NCBI GenBank assembly: GCA_902728285.1
Contig: CACVBU010001138.1
Location: 496,001-560,000, forward strand
Source: Clytia hemisphaerica
Lineage: Eukaryota > Cnidaria > Hydrozoa > Leptothecata > Clytiidae
Reading direction: 5' to 3'
DNA length: 64,000 nt
Under the pieces are notes generated by a model. The model ran no database searches. It saw only the letters and a program-made list of their open reading frames with translations, and had not been told where the DNA came from. Below are positions 41,855 through 52,100 of the stretch, piece by piece; position 1 is the first letter of the stretch, and the number at the start of each line of letters is the position of its first letter. The translations under genes were made by a program, and so were the position numbers.

Positions 41855-43225
41855 TGCGGGGGAAATTCCGTTTAAAAAACAGCTAAAAAGGCTTTTTTGG
41901 ACTTTTTTGCAAACTTGAATCTCAATTTTTTTCATGAAAGTAGGGTGAAAGATGGCTGAAGCAGATTTTCACGAAAACATTTTTTTGCCACTAAAATTTA
42001 ATCTTTATCCATAAGAAACACTATTATAAGCTTAGATCGATATGCTCCTAACCAAATTACTCAAATTTTAGATAAGACACGGGGGGTTGGTACTAAAATC
42101 CAAGATACATAAGTAGTAAAAGGTTTTTTGACGATTTTTGACATACCTAATTTTTGAAAAAGGAATTTTAGTACACACGTACTAAAATTTTTTGACATTT
42201 TAGCATAGTGACCACCTAAATTAGGCTTATTTTGGAATTCGGTTTAGACTTTCAAAAAAGTGCCAACTCTTGTTATTTAAAGCTGTCAATGAACCTGATC
42301 TATCTCTCTCTATTCTAGATAAAGACTCAGAAACAGTCAAGACACTTTTGCTCTGCTCTACTTGAATTATTGCAAAGATTGATTGGTTATTTTTCACCTC
42401 TAATTTAAAGCTTGCTATTTTATTTCTATCCAGTTATCCATGGTTCTTTACAAAAACAAAGCATTCAACTTCGAAAACATTTTTTATTCATTTTTTTATA
42501 AATTTTATATAAAAGCAGAACATTAAATACATCCCTGTCTCACAGCCCCGGCGGAACTTTTTTCCTCAGGGGGGATAAAAATTCCTATTGAAATGCTAAT
42601 GGGGATAGAAATTCTATTGTTCCAAGGTTAAAAACCCCAATGGGGATGGTTTTGGATTTTTAAGCATGGAATTTCCATGGGGGATGACATCAAAGTCGAT
42701 TTCCCAGTGGGGCTGAACTTTAAGGGTGGGTATTTTCCCACCTGGGACGAAATTTTTGCTTAATTTGTGACACAGGGGTGCTTAAATCTTATGTAGAAAG
42801 TTTTTATTTTTTCTCATTTTGCCTAAAATGCTCGGTCAATTGTTAAATTTTCTAAAATTTGGTGATTTTTAGTACTCATGTACTAAAATTTTTCTTAAAT
42901 TTCTTGACCCACCTAATTTGGGATTTTATAAACATGGTACTAAAATGCTTTAAGGCTTTTGTAATAACACCACGTCACTAAAAGTCATGATGTCTGAAAT
43001 TTTAGTACCGACCCCCCCCCCCCTTGGATAAGATAGATATTCTCTCCCTTCCAACCCTCTCCCTTAATACCACCCCAATGAGTACGGGGGACGAAAACGA
43101 AATTTAATAAATCGTCACTATTTGTGTTCTGAATAATTATTTTAACGGTCACGCTCACGTAGATATCAATTATATATGTGTTAAATCTGGTTAAATGCAT
43201 AAGCAAGTAGGTCCATAAAAGTATT
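41855..43225 (+). mobile_element. GGACCTACC-family fragment split by a later insertion
   Basis: Left part 41855-42078 ends TTTTAGATAAGA. Right part resumes at about 43023 with GATAAGATAGATATTCTC and ends AAGTAGGTCCATAAAAGTAT. Elsewhere the family reads TTTTTTGATGAGATAGATATTC without interruption (38945). Confidence 0.7.
42079..43022. mobile_element. hAT-like non-autonomous element, about 940 bp, nested in another TE
   Basis: Inverted ends CACGGGGGGTTGGTACTAAA on the left and the complement of CAAGGGG...TCGGTACTAAAAT on the right, with GATAAGA repeated on both sides as a probable 7-8 bp target duplication. Internal blocks GTACTAAAATTTTT and ACCTAAATTAGG/ACCTAATTTGGG are also inverted. A CATCCCTGTCTCACAG...GTGACACAGGGGTG element (42529-42780) sits inside it. 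CA-G-rich termini and 8-bp duplications are known for hAT elements. Confidence 0.65.
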
Positions 43226-44000
43226 GCTTGTAAACTCTTAAGCTCGTAGCTTCGGATCACCCAAGAAAGCTTTCCAAAAATGAAAATAAAAAGAAAGATG
43301 AGAACGAAACGAAATATGAGTTTCAAAGTACTTAACAGAAAAGAACACTTCAGTGTCAGACCCGCTGTCCCATACTGCCATCATCATGAAGATTTCTTCC
43401 TTGATTCATGAACGTATAAACGGCTGCACACCCATATCCTTTGTATTTTTGTAGAAAACACTACAAGCTTCGTTACTGCCTCGTTAAAAACAAAAAATGA
43501 AACAATGAATTTTGATGATATACCTCTTGGGAATACCTTACTAACAACGTCAAAGCTTCGACAAAAGTCTCCGTTGTTCTACTCTTCTCAAGTCTTTTAT
43601 CTATATCATAGCAAAAATACCAGGCAAGAGGCAAGATCATCATCAGCTTGTCAAAATTCCGACCAATATTTTTAAATTTTGACTCAAAAGTATGGAATAA
43701 TTCATATGACATGGGCCCTCAACTTTGGCATACTATTTTTTTCATTTCATAAAAAAATTATTGCGGAGTGATAAAAGTGATTTAAAAGTAAACAGGCACT
43801 TGAAATTCTGCATTTCTGTGTTGAAAAATGTTGATAAAATATGAAAAAATTTAGGATAACTCTTTTGTCCATCAATCTTTTTACCTAAGTAATTCAAAGA
43901 AATAAAATTGTGACGGAATTTTGTTGGATTTTTTATACCAATTTTGAAATACAGGCGGAGACGAAGCTCGCTTGAAAGACACAATAGAAAATAGATGTCC
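43226..44000. other. Intergenic, nothing recognised
   Basis: Short minus-strand open frames only; no domain or repeat identified. Confidence 0.3.
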
Positions 44001-44009
44001 AGTAATTTA

Positions 44010-46017
44010 TATGTTCATCCTTTATCGAACGTTTATTCTTGGAGAGTTTATTACTAAGGCAAAATATGAAACATGTACCTATTTGATCGTCCCTGTCGAG
44101 TCCCTTATTTTTATGCTCTGAAAATATATTAAAGACCTTCATTATCCAAGCTATTAAGGGAACTTATTTTGGCGGAAACTAATTATGGCGGATTTGGCGA
44201 ATTTAGACGAAATTCGCCAAAATAAAATATTTTGGTTACTTGCCAAAATAAGTTCCCGCCAAAATTAAATTTTTTGTTTCATTGCCTAAATAACCCCTGA
44301 AATTCATCAAAATTGCTCAAAATAAGGCAAAATAGAACAGATTTACGCTGTCATTCGCCAAAATTAGTTCCCGCCAAAATTTAAAATTTCGCCGCTCGCC
44401 AAAATAAGTTCCCTTAAGGTAGATTAGCGTGCAAAGAATCGGCTTTAGGCTACCATTTTGATTTTCCACGAGACTCAGCTGCGTGCATCCTAAAGACCTA
44501 AAGAATAACATCCCTTTTGGATATTGGATTCAATAAATCAAAAGATATGATAATAAGACCGTTCTGTCGTTTAAAAAAGAATAATCTTTTGTTTAATGAG
44601 CTTTTGTTTGTAATCAGATCAGACTGTTTTGCATAAAACACCACACGATGTCTGAAGTTGTACAGCTTGATGAATGCATTCACGTTTCGTCTTTCAAAGA
44701 GTTCACGTTGCACATGTAGAGAAGTAGAGAGTGGTTTTGGTTTTCTGGATGTTGTTTTCTCCAAGACATGGTGATTTGAGATTTCATATTCTTAGGCTAA
44801 ATTGAGATTAGTGAAACACAATTTCAAATTTCTGGGGCAATACGTTAGCCTGCCCTAATGGATATCAAGGCTGTAAACAGTTTTCATATTTTTGGTGTTT
44901 CTGGTTTACCGCCTGCTTTTCCTAAAGCGATTTGTATTCCCATAACAAAATGCAGACATGCACACAATTAGCTAGAAATTCACGGACTTTGGGTTTTAAA
45001 TCATCTAGGTGGACCCATCTACAATAAGACACCCCCTTCTCACAGACTCACTGGGACCCCTTTCCACTATGGAAAAACTGTCCAAAATATTGTCCCCGGT
45101 GGAAAATTATCCTCCAATTGAAAATGATCAAATACTGTAAACCAATCTTCACTGCAAAATATCATGCTATTTTTCCCATTTTCTGACTTGGCACTTGCCC
45201 CTGCCACCACGGGTGATTATGATGATCATTCTGATTTGATTAAAAACTCAAAGTTTTTTTAATTTTCCAAACTTTTAGATTGATCCTCGCTTAGTTGGTC
45301 CATATTTTTAAAAAATTGTGATCCTTCCGGAGATCCAAGTATCTCATCTCCCGGTTCCTGAGAAATTACATGTTTTAAAGCCTGCAAAGCGTTAACCCTT
45401 TAGCGACCGGTTAGCGAAGTTTTCTCGAAAATTGGAAATAGCGAATTTAAAAAACCTGTTAGTATTCAAACCATCATATTAAAAAAACTAGCGTTTGAAG
45501 GCCTTCGAAGTTCGTGACTCAAAATCGTGACATACTCAAAACAAGTGGCTGTATCTGTCATTTCGAAATTTCTAAAAGTAGGACCATAAGTGCTTTTTCC
45601 CTTTCAAAAAGAAAATTATTGTATTCCCTGTAAACAAAGCATTAAGAACCATTTCGCTGTCAAAATAAATAACTTTCCAAAAATATCCAAAAACGTCTGT
45701 TTATCTATCCGTCGCGCAGTCTCTTCTAACTGTGTTTGGAAAGAGAAAAAAGATTGTGTTAGTGTAAACATGTCTTTTCTCCGTTTAGACGGATGGTAGG
45801 TTTTGTAAGTTTCTAGCTTTAGGTCCCTTTTTAGACCCATGCTCAAACCCCCTGAGAAAGGCACGGGCTAGGCGTGCAATTGACGTAAAATAAATATCGG
45901 CCCTAAAGTGAATAAAAAGGGAATCCGAAGTAAAGTATATTGACTGAAAGCTATAGACGGATCTAGACCTTTATCTTGCTCCTGTTAATTTGTAACAACT
46001 TTTTCACGTTTTTTTAG
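44010..46017 (+). other. 5' flank of peptidase copy A (duplicated block)
   Basis: Matches 59140-61841 in order with scattered differences: GTCCCTGTCGAGTCCCTTAT (44089), GATAATAAGACCGTTCTGTC (44549), CATTCACGTTTCGTCTTTCA (44678), TTGTTTTCTCCAAGACATGG (44752) and GGAACCATTTCGCTGTC-like sequence at about 45645. It should include the promoter and 5' UTR exon(s). Copy A has about 300 extra bases at 45670-45965 relative to copy B. Confidence 0.75.
44154..44417. mobile_element. 264-bp MITE with TTAA ends
   Basis: TTAAGGGAACTTATTTTGGC at the left and its complement GCCAAAATAAGTTCCCTTAA at the right; the interior is built of CGCCAAAATTAGTTCCCGCC-like words. A TTAA duplication would suit piggyBac; a TA duplication with ends AGGGAAC is equally possible. 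Confidence 0.8.
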
Positions 46018-46043
46018 ATATCTAAACCCTTTAAACATTCAAA

Positions 46044-46152
46044 ATGGTGCAAGTCAAGGAATATGGTGAATGGGAAAGTCCCTTGAAAAGTGACGATGTT
46101 GTACAAGCATCAAATTCAATCGTCCGCATGTATTTCGATCGATTTGATAGTA
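46044..46152 (+). CDS. Peptidase A exon 1
   Basis: 36 codons plus one base, starting [14 protein letters not shown], donor A|GTAAGT. Nearly identical to copy B exon 1 (61867-61975); one replacement seen, Val to Ala (SIVRMYF versus SIARMYF). Confidence 0.88.
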
Positions 46153-49100
46153 GTAAGTACACGAAAGATTTTTTTAGGATATAAGAAAGATGTTCCACAT
46201 TGCTGGCAAAGCCGAATAAACAATAAAAATTTTCAAAATCTCCTTCATTCAATGCCCAAAAACGAGTTTGAAAGCTCGAATTGGGTACCTACAGATATCT
46301 GATACGCTGAGAAGATTTTGAAAACGGCTTTCCCATTTGCTTTTGCCAATGGCAAGATACCGTGAGAAAGGGTAACTTGCATCAGTGGAGGCTAACATGC
46401 ATAGCCCTCAAATGAATGACCCGGCTGGTCATTAAAATACGAAAATAAATCAAAACAAAAATGGTAGAGTAGAGCTGGCAGGCGGAGCTGGGTATGTGTA
46501 TTTTAATGACCAGCCGGGTCTTTCATTTGAGGGCTATGCATGTTAGCCTCCACTGATGCAAGTTACCCTTTTTCACGGTAATACACAAAACAATGAGTGA
46601 GTTAAGAAGTGAGGTAGAATGAGTTAATAATTCTGCCGGAGCAGATGGTTATGAGGTGAGACCAGTTTAATTTGTTGTTCTACGGGCCCGACCGACCATA
46701 TTTTTGCTAAAATGAAAAAAACAATAATATCGAATTTCCACTACAATATATTTTACACACTAGTTATTTGTAAGAATTAAACTTGAATTAAAGCTGAAAA
46801 TTAATTCAATAAATTGAAAAATCATAAAAAGCATTCCATACACTAAAATTTTATTATGATATTTTCATCGAAGATAAAAAACAAAGTGAATTTTCGATCC
46901 AGATACTTTTTGGAAAATTTTCTCGGTAACTTACCAACCCTGATAAATGAAAAATTTATTCTTATTTTGCCGACCGACCGACCCACCCATATTTTTCTAA
47001 CGATCTGTCCGTAGAACAACAAATTAAATTGGTCTCGCCTGAGTGGGAGTTGATCACTGATTGTTCGGAAGTCATCCGTGAAATTTTAGGATTTCGCGGG
47101 GACTTAATTTCGCAGATGGAAGCATTGAGAATTAATTTTTTCATGATTTTGTGCCCTTTATTGTCAAATCATGCATTTTGGTTGTTGAAATAAATACGCA
47201 TTATTAGCGTTTCTTTGATGCTTGTATTTTAAAAGTAGTTTATTTGACATCGAGTTTTGTTTAAAATATTTCGTGGATAAGGGCTTTTCAAATTTCCATT
47301 TGAATTTAATTTCACGGATGACACCGAAATCCGCGAAATCTTATCCCATTAAAGTAATAGAAAACGGGATCGCTCCTTTAGAGCTTTAGCTTGGGCGGTC
47401 ACCAATCTGTCAAGAGATAATTACATCCAAGTTGTCAGTCCGTCATATAACGCCAATTTGTCAATCAGCAAACCCATGCATTTCTTCTGAAGTAATGCTT
47501 CAAAATAACGAGTCTGAAAAAGAAAACAAAGGAATTACCCTTTTTGAAACTTTTGTACGAGGAAGAGAGTTTTAAAAACTTTCGTGACAAAACACACTCC
47601 TTCTTAGAGAAAAAACTACTGGATTGCAAATTGTGGTTTGAAGTTTCCTTACCATAACCGGAAAAAAATACTCGTCTGAGATTAACAACAATGCAACATC
47701 TATATTGTGGTCAGATAAAAGTATCCAAAAAGGGAGACATTTTCTGCAGCTTGTGTTGTGAAATTTGATTACGTTCAATGACCACGAAATCCTTTTGGAA
47801 TAGGATTTTCAGTTTATTTTAAGGTCATGCATGTTTCATTTATGCTTTAAAATATTTTTGACTCTTAGGAAAATTGAATATTTCCCAGGGGACTCAATAA
47901 AAACGTCCATATAGCATCTCCTCTCTTGACCGTTGAAATAACATTGAGTAAGACACATCGGCTTATCATTCCGTTGAGATCCACCCCGGTGGATAACCCG
48001 GTTAAAAACATTTTTTCATGTTTTATTAAGTTTGGAAATTTCCGCCATTATGGAAGGAAACGTTCCATTTGCGTAAGGGATCGCCTCTACATATTCGAAC
48101 GTTTGCTTCCATAAAGGAATAAATTTCACTTAAGGACTCTGACCATAGTGAATTTTTCATAATTGCCGTGTTTAAAATGTGTTTTCTGACTGATGTAACC
48201 AACAAAACTATGGCATGTTATACATTTTCTGTTAGACAAACTATTCCTGAATCTGAAAATTCAAAAATTGCATTGAAAAAATTTGATGAAGAAGAAAATG
48301 AAGACTTTTGCGAGGAAGAGTATTTCAACTTTGAAGAGCTTAGTTTCGGCGAAGAAAAAACATTTTGAAACAATTTTCGCAGTAGATGGTGTATCTTTTA
48401 CCGAACAATAAAAATTTTTGCGGAAAATTTTTGTAAATGCTTCTTTGTCTCGAAATCTTCAAAATAGTGGTTTTTCATCAATTTTTCATCTGGATTTTCC
48501 TTAAAAAATCCGTCATAACTTTTGACACATCTTTTTAGAAAAATTTTCCGCAAAATTTAAAATAGTTCAATTCTTTGAGGAAAGTTTGAAAAAAGTTCGA
48601 AACAAAAAGGTTAATTACCTATTAAAACTTAGCACTTTTTATAAAAGAAGGCGATGCAACATATTATTAACGTCTTTTTAAAGTTCATAACGTCATTTTT
48701 GCAATTAAGTTCTTAATTACTCTTGTGGGGTTTGATTAAAAAGCAATTTATAAAGACAATTCTTTGTTAAAAGTGTTAAAGAATCTAAAACATAACTTTT
48801 ATGTTCAGATACTAAAATCAATTTTCTGACTATGGTCAGAGCCCTTAACAGTCACTCACAGAAATCGAATGTTTGCTTCCATAATGGCGGAAGTTACGTA
48901 ACTTAAAAAAACATGAAAAACCTCTATAGGCTAACTTTAATCCCGGAAGAATAATAAAGTAAACCGGCCAAATTTATTGAAATCCTTTAGCCCGGTCAAA
49001 AATTTGAGATTTATTGTCTTACTCTGGTCAAAAATTGCTTTGATTAGGGCAATCCGGTCAAAAAATACACACTAGTGAATTATAAGCCCGGGGGGTACTT

Positions 49101-52100
49101 AGGCAAATGGAGGGTACGGTATGTGCCGCCCTTAAGGGTACCTTTTTTGGACTTCCAAAGACCCGCAAAGGGTCAGGAAAATCTGAAAATCAAATTTCCG
49201 TCCCACTAAAGGTTGGAAGATTCGAAAAATTTCAACTTTTTACCCCTGAAAGATCGAAATTTGGTCGAAATTGATCAAATTTGTCACAAAATTCCCAAAA
49301 TTTTCCTTTGTTTTCTCCTTTTTAGTCCCGGTAAGGGTCCAAAGTTCGAAAGTCGGGCGGCACCCCCCCGTCCCGTCAGCTCGCAACCCTAGTACACCCC
49401 CCCCCCCGAGGTTAAAAGATCAAGATAAGGAAAACCAGACACGTGAATACTTTCAAATGACAAATGTTTCCTACCCCGGTGAAAGTTGAGGTGAAAAATC
49501 TCACCCTAGTGAGTTTTTGAGATCTCAAATCCAAGTCGTGAGTTCTTTTTTTCATAGCCAACCTGGCGGATTTTGAAACTTCACTTGGTCACTGAGAAAG
49601 GGGTCTTTAAATCTCTTCTAGGCTTCTCGTCCGATAAAATCGGGTCACAAATTAATTGGATAGAATGAGAATAGGTGGAATGAAATCCTCTTTTCTCATC
49701 TGTCATACGAAAATTATCTTTTTGTTTTACCAAATTTCCTTTTTCTTCAGGTAAAATTTATTGGGATGAGTTACGCCCGACAGAGGGTGGTATGACAACT
49801 ATTTTTAGCATAAATGTCACTGATTCTACTGATGGAACCCCTGAAAGGTGGACCCCACAAGGTGGCTGCGACGTTTATGACATGGTCCATGAGTATGGTG
49901 GTGCCGCTTATATGGTGAACAATGACGTCATCTATTTCTCCAACCTTGTTATGAGTGGATTTTTTCTGACTTGCATGTAAACCCCCTGTAACTTTCATAA
50001 TGGATTAACGGCGGCAATGTTAAATTTCACAAGACCTTTTGTCCGGGATCGCAGTGTAATGATAAATGTTTATAAAGGGTTCCTGAAAAGAACCAAAGCA
50101 TTTGACTCGTGTACAAATCTGACTCGAAAGAGTGTTGTTTAAATTTTGTGCAAAGAAACGGTGCACTTGTGTACAAATTTGACTCGAAAGACTGTTAGAT
50201 TTTAGATTTTGATTAGATTTTGCGATACACTCACGATTTTTTCTACTGATAGCAACGGTCAAACACAAACCTTTTTTCAAGACACCCTGTAATCAGAGAA
50301 GAGTTTTTCTTGCATTTTTTTTTCGTATAATCATTGATATGTTGTTTTGGTTTTCAGGACAATTGTATTTACACAGTCACTAAGCATGACCGTGTTCCCA
50401 AACGATTGACCCAACTTTCCGAAACGGAGAATCCGGGAAACAAATCACCTTACCGTTATGCGGACATGGATTTCAGCCGGGCAGATAATTTCTTCTTTTG
50501 TGTCCGTGAAGATCATTACAGTGCTACTGTCGAAAAAGATGGACAATGTAGAAATACATTGGTTGCTATAAATACCAACACAGCACAACAAACTATTTTC
50601 GTAAGTTAAATTTTCATTCAATTTGTTAGCCTGGAGTTAAACAATACAATAATCGTAAAGGGATAATATCAGTTTGTATGTTTTGCTTATGTCTGAAGTA
50701 GTTGTCCACAATCAGTGCCAAAATACTTGGCACAAAAGGGAAATTCCCCGCAAAATTTTATAACCACAAACAATTTGGAAGCGCTCTAAATTAGGTTTGA
50801 AAAGTAAAGTGTTGACTCTGAGTTTTAACGCTAAACTTAAGACCTAGGACCTTAGTAACTGAGGATCCAAAAGTTCAAAAATGGTCCGGTAGGGCTTGAA
50901 ACCAACAAATCCCTCCCAGATCGAAATATTTGATGAAACCAAGTTGAAGGCCCGAAATTGACAATTCTCGCTCGAACTTCAATTTTCAAAAAATGGTAAA
51001 ATTGCCAAAATTGCCAATGTGTTATGGCACTGATTATAGCATGCTACACTATCAATTTTAGCGACCGTAGCATGAAGGTAGATTATCCAGCTACGGTGCG
51101 CAAGGTTGTGGGTTCGATCCCCAGCCGGGTCGTACTAAAGATTCCCAAAATGGTACTTGATGCCTATCTGCTTGATGCTCAGCAACTAAAGAGCCAGATC
51201 AAGGGTAAATGGAGAAATCCAGGGAAGGGAGTGGCGCCCTCTCCTACCTTCAAGTAGACAGCTATAGGAAAAGGGAGCCTTTGGGTCGCCCTCGACTGCG
51301 ATCGCAAACTTCCTTTTACTTACTTATCTATTTGTTTACCTCCTCTCAAACATAAAAAGTTCATTCCCACCAAAGCTGGAGATATAGTGGTTTTTTAACC
51401 ATAACCAGTTGCAGTTGATGACGGTTCAAGAAAAGGCCCCTTTTGTAGACGTTGACCAAACAATAACCTACTGATTTCAGTCTTAGTTTCGTATCTATTT
51501 TACTATCATTTGTAAAACTGCAGACATTAATGAGCTGGAGAAACGCTTATCTGTCTGCTCCTAAGAATAGTTATAGCTGGCAGTGCCAGACACTAAGAAA
51601 CTAAATTCCCAAAGCTTATACCTCAGTGTGAAAGTTTTTCTAAATCAAGAAATTGTAATTCTTTGAATTCTCATATTTTACAGGCTAGTGGAAATGACTT
51701 CTACTCCACACCACGCGTTAGCCCGGATGGCAAGAAAGTAGCCTATATTACCTGGGTTCATAACAATATGGTAAGTTGTTCAGTTTGTTGTGTTTTGAAT
51801 CAGTAACATGGGGGTGGGGGGGGTTATGGTCAATATTGAAAATTTCTAAAATTTTACTTCCTCTTGGAAATTGTTGCTATTTTCACGCTTCAATACCACC
51901 CCAGCATTTTTTATCAATTAAATAATATATTTTAAATCTAAGTGGTTTCTTGTCAACGATACTAATGAGAACTTGTATTTCAGCCATGGGACGAAACACA
52001 ACTATACATCGGACATTTCCACACCGATGGTGAGAAGATTCATGTAGGAGAACACAAAAAGGTATGGATAGCATTTATATACGCCTGCAATGTGTAGATT

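Noticed and set aside
44498..44764. 88-residue minus-strand frame, partly conserved at 60324-60506
   Set aside because: Conservation is explained by the segmental duplication; the frame itself is interrupted by indels between copies, so it is more likely promoter or 5' UTR sequence.
48168..48368. 66-residue Glu-rich frame
   Set aside because: It lies inside nested inverted-repeat elements and has no recognisable domain; kept only as a note in that element.
51060..51135. Possible tRNA gene with a GGTTCGATCC T-arm
   Set aside because: No matching acceptor stem; followed by a SINE body and absent from the duplicated copy.
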